Source: Unio delphinus (taxonomy: Eukaryota > Mollusca > Bivalvia > Unionida > Unionidae). From it: a stretch of 64,000 nucleotides of DNA. Where the stretch lies: positions 15,825,501 to 15,889,500 of the forward strand of contig JAQISU010000155.1 of the NCBI GenBank assembly GCA_029339505.1, read 5' to 3'. This document shows, one piece after another, positions 1 through 11,139 of this stretch; position 1 is the stretch's first letter, and every line of letters starts with the position of its first letter. The position numbers and the translations under genes are program-made. The notes below the pieces were generated by a model. That model did not search any database and was not told where the DNA came from. It saw only the letters and a program-made list of their open reading frames with translations.

Positions 1-222
1 GTACATAAGCGTACATATAATAAGTCCCTAACAAATTTAGAAAATTAAAAATGTCTAAGCGACATATATTAGTGTAGTCAATGGTAGGTAATTTTGGTCT
101 TGAATTTTGTTGGAGGCGGTACCAATAAGGTCAAATTACCTTTTTAGGGCCACAGAAAGTTGTTCAAAGAGGGGTACTCGTAACCAAATGAGTCCCCTAT
201 TATTCAGGCAATGAAAAGATAA
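1..222 (-). repeat. Fragment of a dispersed repeat, also present inside array unit 1
   Basis: Read on the minus strand, this stretch matches about 16,963-17,190 of the insertion in the first array unit, with many substitutions. Shared blocks include GTGTAGTCAATGGTAGG, GTCTAAGCGACA and AAAGAGGGGTACTCG. The match fades after about position 222. It is therefore an old, diverged copy of the same interspersed element in opposite orientation, cut by the window edge. No coding capacity is visible. Confidence 0.7.
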
Positions 223-327
223 ATGGCAATATCTTTTCGCTGAAAACTGCTTCATCCGAGTAGTCCGATGCTGGCGACACATCAGAAGACCGCTGTAATT
301 GCATCAAAAAGCTGGCTATCTAACAAG

Positions 328-478
328 CGCGGACGTGATTGAAAACACCCCCTAGATCCAAAAACTTACATTATCCCTATCATTACCAAAAACACGCGAA
401 CGTGATGGAAAACACCACCATACGGTCCAAAAACTTACATTATCCTTATCATTACCAAAAACACGCGGACTTAAAAGA
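328..478. repeat. Short tandem repeat, period 67-69 bp, about 2.2 copies
   Basis: The blocks CCAAAAACTTACATTATCC and ATCATTACCAAAAACACGCG each occur twice, 69 bp apart, and CGCGGAC/CGCGAAC occurs three times (328, 395, 464). The 66-codon reading frame across it is periodic and is a product of the repeat, not a gene. Confidence 0.85.
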
Positions 479-656
479 AAACACTCACTCACTTTTATAC
501 TTGACTCATATTAATTATAAATTTAACAAGTTATTTTGAAAAACGTTGTGCTTATAGACGCACTTCAAACAAAAGTAAAAAGAGACAGTGATTATAGACT
601 CACTTCTATTTTTTTTTTAACTTCCTCACATATCATTAGCAAATTGAATGATTAAT

Positions 657-1139
657 TCATTTCGAGAATATTGGGTAGCCCTGAAAAGGACTGTTTTTGT
701 GTGTGTGTACGAGATTGCGTCCTCGTCTGGCAACAGGATAGGGCCTGCTTCTTCGGAAAGAGAAAGAGAACTCTTTCGTGTCCACACGACAGTCGACAAA
801 ACTTCTGTCTGGTTCCTGCTGCTGTTGTTGCTGTTCTCTCTGCTGCTTTTGAAGTCGATACTTCTCAGTTCATTCTCCTTTCTCTTTTTGAATTTCCTTT
901 CTGAAGAGTTCTTCTATGAGGTCTTCCGTTACTTGTAGCATTCTCACATTCTCTATCTCTTCCGGCTTTGGCATCACATTGTGTCTGATACGATGCAGAG
1001 TGACGTAAGCTTCGTTCAGCTTAGCTAGTCTTGAGCACATCTTCGTAAGAGGATGAGTCAAACAATGGATGGTCAGACTGGATGCAATGCAATTTATGTT
1101 TTTATAGTTATCACCGTCCACTAAGGGACATTTGGACAA
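657..1139 (-). pseudogene. Unclassified coding-like remnant
   Basis: On the minus strand a frame runs from a TTG at 1139 to a TGA at 870-872 (89 codons), then stays open in the same frame to 657. The first part contains CPLVDGDN and then a charged, probably helical stretch (PKPEEIENVRMLQVTEDLIEEL); after the TGA comes a Q-rich run (REQQQQQQEP). The continued openness suggests one decayed gene with a premature stop, but there is no ATG, and I recognise no domain. It could be a transposon C-terminus or chance. Confidence 0.25.
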
Positions 1140-2286
1140 CTTTTACATTTAGCTTGTAGCTAAACATTTAATTTATTTACTACACTTATTAAATAGGGCG
1201 TTAAATCGAATTACTAAAAAGTAACTATCGATATAGATGGAAGCCCCAGGGAGATAGGCAAGTCACATCCACATCTCCCCCTATCAACCGTCGAGCAGGA
1301 ATCAGGAAGCGGAAAAGGAGGCAAAGGTCCAGGAGGCAGAAGGCAATTCATCGTCGTCCCACACGCAGAGGCAGCAAGCAGAAACGCACAACCGGCCCCC
1401 AACGAAGAAACTAGAGGCGTTCACACCCTAGGTATTTTGTTGTTATACAACTCCATAGGACATGTACAAAGTGTAAATGCTATATTTGTTGTGTTGTGGA
1501 ATATTTTGGTGTTATTTATTTTGTTTCTTTAGTACTGCAACATTGTGTTACGGGGGACTGATAGTCCTGGATTAAGACTACCTTATATTTTCTACAAAGG
1601 TCATATGTGTATATGTATGCTTGTATTGTCCATGGAGTTGTAGTCCCTTTGACTTATTTCATTTGAGTCCAGTTGTAGTAAAGGATGTTCTACTATACCA
1701 ATGATGTGAGAGCCACCTGTGCAATTGTATGAAGGTGAGCAAGTTGCAAGAGTTTTGTTTGTTGTGTTAATCTTAGCAATATCCCTGAATAAGTACAGAG
1801 TGTACTGTATAAGTCACCACCGTCCTATAATCCGATGAAAATCACTTCTTTCGAGTGAAATTCATCCTAAGAAAAAACAAAATACCTATTTTAAGTGTCA
1901 GATTGACTATTAGAGTTGGTCAAGTAAGGTTGTTTTATGGTTATAAATTTGGTTGGGTGTGTCCAAAAGATCATATCTGTGTTCGCTGTTTGGTTGATCA
2001 AATAGAATTCTCGAACCAATCTTTTTATGAGAATTCAGTGAATGAAAAAACATGAAACAAAAGACTGAGATTTTAGAAGTGTGAGTGAGAAATGGGTCAA
2101 CACCAGCTTCCCTAAGAGGCTGATTGGGTTGTGCACAGTGGTGTACTGGGCTGTATACTTGTGCGTCACCAATCCAGGCTACGACCTGTGCCCCCACTGT
2201 TCCACTGGTCTTCCCCTATTCCCAAGAGATACAGTAGGTGAGGAATAGTTACGTGACAGACCAACAAACATATATACCCCCCCACC
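1140..2286. other. No gene supported; mixed non-coding sequence
   Basis: I see no family-level similarity here. Positions 1,240-1,425 are noticeably GC-richer, and plus-strand frame there reads a short charged and Q/E-rich peptide (KEAKVQEAEG) ending at a stop near 1,430. It could be the 3' end of a decayed element, but nothing confirms it. The rest is AT-rich. The stretch 2,095-2,280 is moderately GC-rich and lies just beyond the poly(A) end of the retrotransposon; no tRNA-like or Pol III box structure was recognised. Confidence 0.4.
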
Positions 2287-2728
2287 TTTTTTTTTTTTTT
2301 TGATTAAGTAAAATGTTAATAAGAGATAGAGAAAAATAAAATAAAAGCAAAGTAGAAATTATAAGAATAAGGATAGGTTAATATTAATTATAATAATTAG
2401 AGGTTAAAAGATAGGAAAAGTGAGAGAGAGAATTAGTACAACATGGAGTACTTAAATAGAGAAATGGGAATTAGTACGGCATGCAAAATAAGGAAAAACA
2501 GTAAGCCCTTAAAAGGACTGTTTGGGTAGTCTGGTCCTCCACGTTTTCCCTCGATGTCAGTGATAGCTCCAATGGCTCCATTGGTTATCCTTGGAATATG
2601 AGAAATCCATTTGAGTGTCCATATTTGTTGTTTGGATAATTTGGAATATTGAGCGCCATTAGCTTTTATTCTGACAGTTAGGTTATGTTGATAAAGGATT
2701 TTATCAGACTATATTTATTTGTTAATTA

Positions 2729-3165
2729 TTGAGCGATTAACTCTGCCAAGTCCGTAAAAATCAATGAATGTAAATTCGTAGGCCCGTAGAGTGTTGTAAC
2801 TCCATATCGATATTCATCAATATCACGAAACGGACAGAGTATTAGGCTGCAATTAGCGGTAATCTCTGCAAGTCATGTGTGCAAAATGAGTGTAGATTCG
2901 TAAGTCACGTAGGGTCTATTGGATCCTATATCGACACCCGTTTGGCACAGATTTCCAACAGAGGCACTGGCTGATTCATTAATTTTTGCTGGTTGTGTGT
3001 ACTGAGATTTTTTAGTATTAAATTAAGAGTTAAGTAGCGGTAATCTCTGCAGGTGGTTTAAACAAAAGTGAGTATAGACTCGTAAGTCACGTAGGGTTCA
3101 TCAAACCCCATATCTATACCCACCTGCTTAACCACGGCAACAGAGTCACTGGCTAATTTGCTATA
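2729..3165 (-). repeat. Three diverged tandem hairpin units in the LINE 3' UTR
   Basis: Three units start near 2,729, 2,854 and 3,035, each opening with a version of AGCGGTAATCTCTGCA and ending near CAGAGTCACTGGCT. Each holds an imperfect inverted repeat with an inner hairpin. Inner arms are GAGT/ACTC (2,789-2,802), TAGGGTC/GATCCTA (2,910-2,928) and GGGTT/AACCC (3,094-3,108). Outer arms in the last unit are GTGAGTATAGA (3,068-3,078) and TCTATACCCAC (3,113-3,123), 10 of 11 paired. Arms differ between units but stay complementary, as for a conserved RNA structure, perhaps one recognised by the element's reverse transcriptase. Confidence 0.65.
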
Positions 3166-3269
3166 TAGGTATTGTTTCCTAAGAATATTATATTTTGTCA
3201 ATTAATTTGGAATTAATAAGAAAGTCAATTATATTTTTGGCCGCTAATTGTTTGTTTGTTTGTGTTATA

Positions 3270-5409
3270 TTAAGTATGTTTGGGTATAAGTTTGCTGAGG
3301 TTCCTATTTTTTGTTTTAAGTATATTCCTGTGGACAGTATTGTTTGTGCATTTGTTAAAAATGTGATCTAAATCTTCTGGTTGTTTGCATTTAAAGCAGT
3401 TAATGTTATGGGGAAATGGATCTAGATATTTACCGAAGCTGTTAGCCAACTTTGTTTTTCCTACCATGATCCTATTCATTTTAATTTGTTCTGTTCTTGT
3501 GTTGCCTAATATGATTGCTTTTCTTTTAATAGTGTTAATAGTATTATATAGTACTCTCCCCTTTGTTGATAAATTCCAGTTAGTTTGCCACATACTGTTA
3601 GTCATGTCATATATAAATTTGAAGATTTCAGTATGACTGTACGGTATTGGTTCATAATGTAATTCATTTAATTTATCATTTGCTACTTTGTCTGCCAATT
3701 CGTTTCCTTTTATGCCTATGTGTGAAGGTGCCCATAGGAAAGTTACTGAAGTATTTTGATTGTGGAGTTTGGTTATTTGGTATTGGAGTAAATAAAGGAA
3801 GAATTTCCTGCTATTAGATTTATTGTTATGAATAGTTTTAAGGACACTGAGTGAGTCACTGACAATTAGTACTTTTGTATGCTTATGATATTGCAGCCAT
3901 TTCAAAGCTTGTAAAATAGCCCAAAATTCAACGGTGTAGATTGAACAATAATCTGGTAAACGCTTACCCTGTTTAATTTGAAGTTTTGGTATAACCCATG
4001 CTGCTGCTGTTTGTGGGGGATCAACTTTTTTTGAACCATCCGTATATATTTTGAGGTAGTTATTATATGTGGTATTTAGTTTTTCATTTACAAGTATTCT
4101 TACGTAATGTGAGTCATTTGTTTTATTACCTTTATTTTGTAGGGAGAGATCTACTTTTATATTGGTCATTCTCCATGGAATTATAATTGGATTTTTAATT
4201 TTTTGAACTTGAAAGATATCAACAGGAATTTGTGATTTTAATTTATATATTTGCTTGCCAAATGAATTAGAATATTTACCCCTTTTAATTAAAGGTTTAT
4301 TGCATTGTTTAATTGCCTGCAAAGTGGGGTGTGTTTCATTATGGGTGGACAAGCGAGCAACATATCTTAACATGATCTCTTGTCTTCTTAGTTGCAATGA
4401 TGGTTCTCCTGTGAGTACCTGTAACTCTTCTGTTGAAGTAGAGGGCAATGCCTTAGTTGCAGCCAGTAGAGCCTTTCTTTGAACCTGAGTAATTTTATTA
4501 AGTAGGGTGGTTGATGCCGTGGCATAAATTTGACACCCATAATCGATTTTGGATCGAATAAGCGATCTATATAGAGTCATAATTTTTTTTTGACAGGCAC
4601 CCCAGTGTGTACCCTGTATACTTCTAATTAAATTAAGATCTGAGTTACATCTGTTAATTAAATCTTTAATATGATACGACCATTTCATATGTTGATCGAA
4701 ATACATTCCTAGGAATTTGACTACCTTTACAAATGTTATTGACTGATTTTGTAGAGTAAGTTTAGGATATATGTTGTGATATTTATAAGGGGTGAATAGT
4801 ACTGCTACTGTTTTTTGTGTGGAGAATTTGAATCCCCATTTATCAGCCCAATTACCTATATTATCTAAGCTTGTTTGTATTTCAGCAATATGATTTTGAT
4901 TGGTAGGGTCACCAGCTCGCCAGAGAGCACTATCATCGGCAAATTGTGATAAGTCTATTTTAGAGGTAGCTAGATTTTTATCAAAGTCATTTATCATAAT
5001 ATTAAATAAGGTTGGGCTGAGTACACTCCCTTGGGGGGTGCCATTATCTAAAGTATATTGTTCTGAATGTGTGGTCCCTATTCTTGTTATAATTTTACGA
5101 TCACTTAGGAAGTCTTTAATGAAGTTAAATATATTACCTGTGATCCCATATTGATTTAGTTTAGTTAGTAGTCCTTTAGTCCATACCAGATCAAATGCTT
5201 TTTCCATATATAAAAAGACTGCAATAAGGTTCCTGTTTTTAGTGCGATGATTGTTAAATGCGGTTTTAATAGATGATTCTAATTTAATTAGTTGATCTAT
5301 GGTGGATCTATTATTTCGAAATCCGCATTGATTTTTAGATATGAATTTATTAGTTTCAAGATGATATTTAAGTCTATTATTGATAATAATTTCCATAATT
5401 TTACATATG
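3270..5409 (-). pseudogene. LINE ORF2, C-terminal part: reverse transcriptase and RNase H
   Basis: From the ATG at 5,396 the frame is open for 708 codons. Counting from there: fingers motif NQCGFRNNRST (about 22-32), motif A VFLYMEKAFDLVW (60-72), motif B GTPQGSVLSP (119-128), motif C QFADD (151-155). RNase H follows with YTDGS (D453), E490, D514 and APSHIGIKGNELAD (H559, D569), then a finger CFKCKQPEDLDHIFNKC. In motif A the catalytic aspartate expected before MEKAFD is a tyrosine (Y63), so the enzyme should be inactive. The true frame continues upstream past the ATG to the TTA target site at 5,410; the ATG is internal, created by separation from the upstream RT part at 7,912. Confidence 0.9.
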
Positions 5410-5725
5410 TTACACTGGACAACAAATTTTTACAAAAGTCATGTTACTGAAATAAAATTAGTCAATTCTTATCAATTTGTATGTGATGAACACGAATATG
5501 ACAGTCAAATTGCAAAATTGGCTCTAGTTTTTTTGTAATCTGCAAGAAATTAATGTTTACATAACGAAATGCATTCCAATAGTAAAAGGTCAACTGTAAT
5601 AGCCTACCTATACCTATACATCTAACGCAGCATACATAAATGCAGCATACGTAAGCACCATACACAGGCACCACACACGGGCATTACACGGCCAGCATAG
5701 ACAAGCCCACCTACCTACCCATTGA

Positions 5726-7414
5726 CTACATCTTAGGTTTCTTCGCCTGTCTCTTGTACAGCTGTTTGGGAGCATCTCTGAGGAGTGTCCAGCAGTAGTC
5801 AGCCAGCATTGTAGTGGACCATTTTCCTTGGTATCTTTGTTCCATTGTTGCGATATCTTGATGAAAACGTTCGCCGTGTTCATCACTAACAATACCACAG
5901 TTGCTAGGAAAGAAATCCAAATGGGAATGAAGGAAGTGAATCTTTAGAGACATATTGCAGCCAAGTTTCTTATACTTCATCAACATGTCTTCTACTAGTT
6001 CCTTATAGTTTTCTGCCCTAACATTTCCGAGGAAGTTTGTAGAAACTAGGCGAAAAGCATTCCATGCTTGTTTCGCGTCACCTTCCAGCAAGTTTTTGAA
6101 CCGGTCATCTTTGAAAAGCTCTCGAATCTGAGGACCCACAAAAACTCCTTCTTTAATCTTTGCTTTGCTGAGTCGAGGGAATTTTTCATGCAGGTATCGG
6201 AATGCTGGCAAAGTCCAGTCAATGGCTTTCACGAAGTTCTTCATTAAACCTAGTTTGATGTGAAAGGGTGGTAGCAAGATTTTCTGAGCCTCAACCAGAG
6301 CTGGGTGTTGGATATTCTTCTCTCCAATGGCTACATTCTGCCTGTGAGTCCATTCCTTCCTCATGTAGTGCATTTCCCTTGCTCGGCTATCCCACTCGCA
6401 TAAGAAACACATGTATTTTGTATATCCTTGCTGCAGTCCCATTAAAAGGGCAACTACCTTCAAATCACCACAGAGGTGCCAGCTGTACTTGTTATACTCA
6501 ATGGAATTCAGTAGCTGCCTTAAGTTATCGTATGTCTCTTTCATGTGGACAGCATACGCTACTGGAATAGATGGAAGAATGTTTCCATTGTGCAAAAGCA
6601 CAGCCTTGAGACTCAGTTTCGAAGAGTCCACAAATAGTCTCCATTCTTGTGGGTCATGAGTGATTTTTAAAGCATTCATGAGGCCCTCAATATCGGAACA
6701 GAATATCAGATTACTTTCCTTTCTGAAGAAAGGCTCCAATTGCTGGTGGCGCTTTCGATATGCAGTAATTGTGACATCTTCTTCTAGAAGATTCCATTGT
6801 TGGAGTCTTGATCCTAGCAATTCTGCCTTGTTCTTTGATAAGTCCAAATCACGAATCAGGTCATTTGGTTCTTCCTGTGTTATTCTGTGTGAGGTTGATG
6901 ATGCACCACAGTGAAAATCTGGATCACTGCATGCTGATGGACCAGGAGAAGAACAGGTCGACTCACCTTTGTCTTCGTCAGATGAATCAAGAGAATATTC
7001 TGCTGGAGGTTCTGGAATAGGAAGTCCCTCACCATGTGGAACTGGTCTCAATGCAGACGGAATGTTTGGGTAGGCTATTCTCGACTTCTTTCACTTGGTT
7101 ATTCCGCCGGAAAGAGGAGGAACCAAGCAGAAGTAACAGTCATTTAGGTGGTTGCTTGGCTCTCTCCACACCATTGGGGCTTCAAACGGCATTGATGACC
7201 TTTTACAATTCAACCACTGTGAAAGCTGTGTTGTACATGTAGCACAGCATATATGCGGAGCCCAAGGCTTGTCTTGGTCACCAACCTTGCATCCGAAGTA
7301 AAGATGATATGCCTTCTTCACTTGAGAATTGATACTTTTCTTCTGGTTGGCAAATGTCACTTCCCCACAAATATAGCAAAAATTGTCCGCGGTATTAACA
7401 CACTTTCGAGGCAT
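5726..7414 (-). pseudogene. CMC/Chapaev-like transposase with one in-frame stop
   Basis: From ATG at 7,414 a single frame runs 562 codons to 5,726, broken only by TGA at 7,091-7,093 (codon 108), where TGG (Trp) is the simplest ancestral codon. The N-terminus has paired zinc-binding motifs (CYICGEVTF, HICCATC, DCYFC) typical of this family's DNA-binding region. The core contains LCGDLKVVALLMGLQQGYTK, CFLCEWDSR, PPFHIKLGLMKNFVKAID, and the very conserved SDEHGERFHQDI followed by RYQGKW. I recognise this as a widespread arthropod/invertebrate transposase usually filed under CMC/Chapaev; I did not assign its catalytic acids. One nonsense codon makes the copy a pseudogene, though otherwise well preserved. 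Confidence 0.8.
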
Positions 7415-7534
7415 TACTGTTCTTTATTGTACGTAAATGGATAAAATAATAAGTTTTATGTAAGAGTAGCTTGAACTGTCTCGCACAACGTCTAAAATAT
7501 TTTAAATGCTGAACCTATCTGATTGGGCTTTATA

Positions 7535-7655
7535 TAGTACACTGCTTACGTCAGCTTCAGCAGCCGCCTGGCATTAGTATAATAGGCCTACACATGTATA
7601 GTACACAGCTGACGTCAACTTACTTCAGCAGCCGCATGGCATTAGTATTGCATTG
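7535..7655. repeat. Subterminal direct repeats of the CMC-like transposon
   Basis: Two diverged copies of a roughly 50-60-bp unit begin with ATAGTACAC near 7,536 and 7,598 and share CAGCAGCCGC and TGGCATTAGTAT. Each holds a TACGTCA/GACGTCA box. They sit between the transposase start and the right terminus, the usual place for transposase-binding subterminal repeats or a promoter. Confidence 0.6.
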
Positions 7656-7911
7656 CATCAGAAAATGATGCAATCAACTGTGGATGATGTGAGCATGATG
7701 GTATTATGCAATGTTACATCATTATTCCGGATGTTGCTGCAGTCCTACTGGAGAAATTTACACAGTGAAACATAGAAAATGAGGTATATGAATATCTTCA
7801 AAACGAGAGCCAATAAAAAAAATTCACGCTTATATTCGTGTTCGGCACACCAAAATACTACAGATTAGGGCCTTTTCAAGTCAGTAATGATTTCACTGTT
7901 GACCAGTGTTA

Positions 7912-8566
7912 TTTGTAAGGGATATGGGCCTATACGAGCTAACATCATTTCTATCTTTATTTTGCTTTAATATAGGTATGACCACGGCTGTTTTCCATTT
8001 TTTGGGGAGTTGACCAGTTTCCCATATCTTATTATACATGTTTAGTATTATTTTTATGAAACTAATAGGTAGTTTTTTATAAATTGAATAGCCTATGGTA
8101 TCTTCACCAGGTGATGTGTCTTTTTTGGTACTAAGAGCTTGATACCACTTATTAATATTAATTTTGTCATTTAGATATGAGTTTTTGCTACCAAGGTCTG
8201 TAAATATATGGTAATTATCTGTTTCCATTTTAAGCCTATTTGTCTGGAATTTTTTAGAGTGATTTGCATTACTTCTCATAGCTTGGAAATGTGTTGCTAA
8301 TGAGTCAGCTTGTTCTTTATGATTGCTAGTGTTGTTTATTTTAGGGGTATTGTTTGTATGTTTGCCCCTAATTATTCTGATTTTGTCCCAGACTTGTTTG
8401 GAATTAGTTTTATAGTCTAGCGTACTACAATACTTACACCAAGTATCTTGTTTTGCTTGTTTAATTGCAGCTTTTAGTTCAGTGACATACCTTTTATATT
8501 CATTAAAGAACTGTATATTATTTGTACGCTTAAATCTATTTAAGGCGTTTCTTTTGTTTCTTCTAT
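7912..8566 (-). pseudogene. LINE ORF2, middle part: EN-RT linker and first RT motifs
   Basis: One minus-strand frame is open from about 8,566 to the transposon junction at 7,912. It encodes the linker (KQVWDKIRIIRGK), then LNMYNKIWETGQLPKKWKTA and VVIPILKQNKD, and ends in SSYRPISLTN, the first conserved RT block of LINEs. The remainder resumes at 5,409 on the far side of the inserted transposon. A one-nucleotide shift near 8,565 separates it from the endonuclease frame. Confidence 0.85.
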
Positions 8567-9562
8567 CTAAGGTTATGGATTTCGTTTGTCCACCAAGGTA
8601 CTCTAAGTTTAGTGTTATTAGATTTGGTTTTTGGTATAGAAGTATTGGCTGCCTTTATTATAGCATTTGTTATGTTGTCATAATATTGGTCTATGTTATC
8701 ACTTTGAATATCCTCTAGTTTTTCATATTTAATATTTTGTTGGAAGTTGGACCAGTCTGCTTTTTTGTAATTCCATTTAGGTACTTTGCTATTAGTGTCT
8801 AGTTGTGCTGAGTTTTGCAATGTGGTTATAATAAGGAAGTGATCACTACCCATTGCGTCTGTTTGATCTACTGCCCATGTTGCTATTTGCGCAAGCCTAG
8901 GTGTACAAAAAGTGAGATCTATGGCTGATAATGTTCCATCGACAGGATTTAATCTTGTTTTAGTACCATCATTGAGTATTACTAGTTTAGTTTTATTAAG
9001 CCAATTTTGCAGTTTCCTACCTCTGTTATTCGTACTATCCCCTCCCCATAGCTCATTATGAGAGTTAAAGTCACCTAGTATAATTGCTTGTTTATTATCT
9101 ATATGTAATGTTAAGGCTTTCAGTGCAGATTTATAAGTTTCTATATTATCTCCTCCTGGATCATAGAGATTATATAAATTAAATTTAGTTTTACCTGTAT
9201 TAATTGTGAGGGCTTGTACTTCAATTTGTGAGTTTTTGATACTATCAGTTTGTACTGGTATTATTGTGGCTGAGGGAATATTATTGCTTATATATACAGC
9301 TAGTCCCCCCCCCTTGACCTGTTTCTCTATTTTGAAAATAGCCAGGAGCATAACCTTGAATTTTAGGTAAGGTTTTGGTGTTAGATGTAATTTTAGTTTC
9401 CTGAATACAAATAATATCAGGTTTATTTAATGCATTTATTAATTTAAGTTTTAGTTCATTGATATTTATTGTTAAGCCTCTGGCATTCCATTGCCATATT
9501 GTTAAATTCGTGTTATGTCTATCGGTATGTCTATTTTTATTCTCTCTGATTGTGTTATTCAT
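8563..9562 (-). pseudogene. LINE ORF2, N-terminal AP endonuclease (frameshifted)
   Basis: The endonuclease starts at ATG 9,562 in one frame (WQWNARGL, then CIQETK, the catalytic glutamate motif) and continues in another frame from about 9,310 (GGGLAVYISNN, ILGDFNSHNELWG, ending in GSDHFLI). QET, GDFN and SDH are the hallmark residues of APE-type LINE endonucleases, which nick target DNA to prime reverse transcription. The frame change coincides with a run of C residues on the plus strand near 9,306-9,313, a typical slippage site. A second shift near 8,565 separates it from the RT part. Confidence 0.88.
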
Positions 9563-9805
9563 GTTGGTGACAAAGGTTTCCTGTTTTTATACCCTCTTCT
9601 ACGTGATGTAATAGGACATGGAGCCCCTTTGTGAGGGAAGATAGATAACTCTTATCTTGATTCTTTGCGTTACTAATGTAACGACCTATTTCAGAAATGG
9701 CTGAGCCTATTGTGATGAGAGTTAGATTGTCTGTTAGGTCAATAGAGTTTTCAGTTTGAGTGTGTGTCTCACACGTTACTTTGTTGTTCAGAATAATCAG
9801 TTTTT

Positions 9806-10769
9806 TTATGAGGTTGTGTTTTTTTCATTTTGAGGATCAGGCAAAGTTTGTTGTGTGATTATAGTACTGTCTTTATTTTTATTTATTGGTTTTTGGTTCA
9901 GTATAGCTATTTCGTGTTTTGCCTTGCCATAAGTATAGTTTTGGTGATTCATTAGGTTGATTATTTCTTTTTCCATGATTGAAATTGGACATATTTCAGA
10001 GTTAGGAGTGTGATTTCCCTTGCAATTAGCACATTTGGGTGTTTCCCTTTTGCATTGACCAGTGTGTGGTCCTCCACAATTTAGACAAAGTTTCTTAAAG
10101 GCACAATTTGCTTTGTAGTGACCCCAGTGTTGGCAGTTTGTACAGTATCTTACTTTATTTGTGAAGGGCTGGGTCTTGTATGGTATTCTTGCAGCTCCTA
10201 GTTTGATTATTTGTGGAAGAGGGGTAATGGTTTCTACTACTATAACACTATGGTTATTTGTTTGTTGGGTTTTTCCTATTTTGTAATTTTTAATGATGTT
10301 GTTTCCTCCCTGTACCAATAAGTCTTGGATTTCCAGATTACTGCAGTGTGCCAATTTCCCTTTTAATTTGAGCACTGCTTTATATTTTATGGGTTTGAGT
10401 TTGTTGTCGTTGTTGTTGTTGTTGCCCTTGTTGTTCATTGCTGTTGGTGGCATTTTGTTCTTGTTGTCCATTGCTGTTGTTGGCTATTTGTACTTTTTCC
10501 TGACTTTTTTGTTTAATTTGTTGTTGTTGTTGTTTAATTTGTTGTTGTTGGAGTGTTTTAGCTTTTTTGTGTAGCTCCATAGTTACTGGCATGCCACACA
10601 ATGTTGTTATTTCCATGTACTTGGCCACTTGAGCACGGGTGCTGCATTGTATAATGATGAAGTTTGTCTTGGGGCGAATAATCTTGTTTTGCCCTGTATG
10701 AACTCTAATTAGCGCCTTGGCAATACTTATTGTTGTTATATCAAATATTGCATTAGTTTTACTTTTCAT
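9806..10769 (-). pseudogene. LINE ORF1, gag-like protein with three CCHC knuckles (frameshifted)
   Basis: The N-terminal part (ATG 10,769 to about 10,380) has an RRM/gag-like region followed by a Q/N-rich stretch (QQQQIKQQQQQIKQ). The C-terminal part (about 10,440 to 9,806) lies in another frame and contains three knuckles: CTNCQHWGHYKANC, CLNCGGPHTGQC and CANCKGNHTPNSEIC. The shift falls within the CAA/AAC trinucleotide repeats at about 10,380-10,440, where slippage is expected. The product would be the RNA-binding chaperone of the retrotransposon particle. The 3' end lies 244 bp upstream of the endonuclease start. Confidence 0.85.
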
Positions 10770-11139
10770 GTAAACTTAAGTCTACATTGTGATAATGCTT
10801 ATGTAGAGTACTGTACTGTACTGTACTGTCTACTTGTTGATTTCCGGATTTAGTTTGATTTTTCCTAAATTTGGGGTTTAAGGGTTGTTTACCTTTGCCT
10901 ACATATGGTTGTTTTTTCTGGCTAAATGAGGGGGTTATTTTCCTCATGTGTTCGGCAGGGGGGATGATATTTAATTTTCCTCTACTGTTTGCCTGGCTAG
11001 AAGGTCCTGGAGTTTGGCTGTTATGAAATACTGGTACTTTGCCCGCTGCGGCCTGACCTACTTTCCTCTCCCTGCTTGCGATTTGGGCATAGGTAAATTT
11101 CGCCTTCTCTGAATTTGATCTTATGTCTGCCTGAGTATT
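10770..11139 (-). other. Probable LINE 5' region; no gene seen
   Basis: Between the ORF1 start and the TIR element lie about 370 bp without a credible gene. A small pentanucleotide array (GTACT repeated four times, 10,808-10,829) is flanked by GTAGA and TCTAC and so forms a hairpin. The 62-codon minus-strand frame here has no recognised motif. Part of this may be the LINE 5' UTR. Confidence 0.4.

Larger units (their letters stand above)
5413..7908 (-). mobile_element. CMC/Chapaev-like DNA transposon inserted in the LINE RT gene
   Basis: Termini are CACTGGACAACA at 5,413 and TGTTGACCAGTG ending at 7,908: inverted repeats of 12 bp with one mismatch. The trinucleotide TTA is present on both sides (5,410-5,412 and 7,909-7,911), and removing element plus one TTA restores a continuous LINE reading frame, so the boundaries are exact. 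A CACTG terminus with a 3-bp duplication fits the CACTA/Mirage/Chapaev group, probably Chapaev-3-like; PIF/Harbinger also makes 3-bp TWA duplications but its DDE protein looks different. The single gene is on the minus strand. Confidence 0.85.
2287..11139 (-). mobile_element. Degenerate non-LTR retrotransposon (I/Nimb-type LINE), split by a DNA transposon
   Basis: On the minus strand the order is 5' region, gag-like ORF1 with three CCHC knuckles, AP endonuclease, reverse transcriptase, RNase H, a terminal CCHC-like finger, a 3' UTR of about 970 bp, and a poly(A) tract (15 T on the plus strand, 2,287-2,301). An RNase H domain after RT together with a CCHC ORF1 points to the I group (I, Nimb or relatives). 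A 2,496-bp transposon at 5,413-7,908 interrupts RT. There are at least three frameshifts and a changed RT catalytic residue, so the copy is dead. The 5' end is uncertain; the 648-bp TIR element starting at 11,140 may lie at or just inside it. I found no target duplication. Confidence 0.85.

Noticed and set aside
339..539. 66-codon plus-strand gene
   Set aside because: The frame is made by a 69-bp tandem repeat and has no independent support.
1214..1402. 62-codon cysteine/proline-rich minus-strand frame
   Set aside because: It lies in a locally GC-rich patch where open frames are expected by chance; no motif or homologue recognised.
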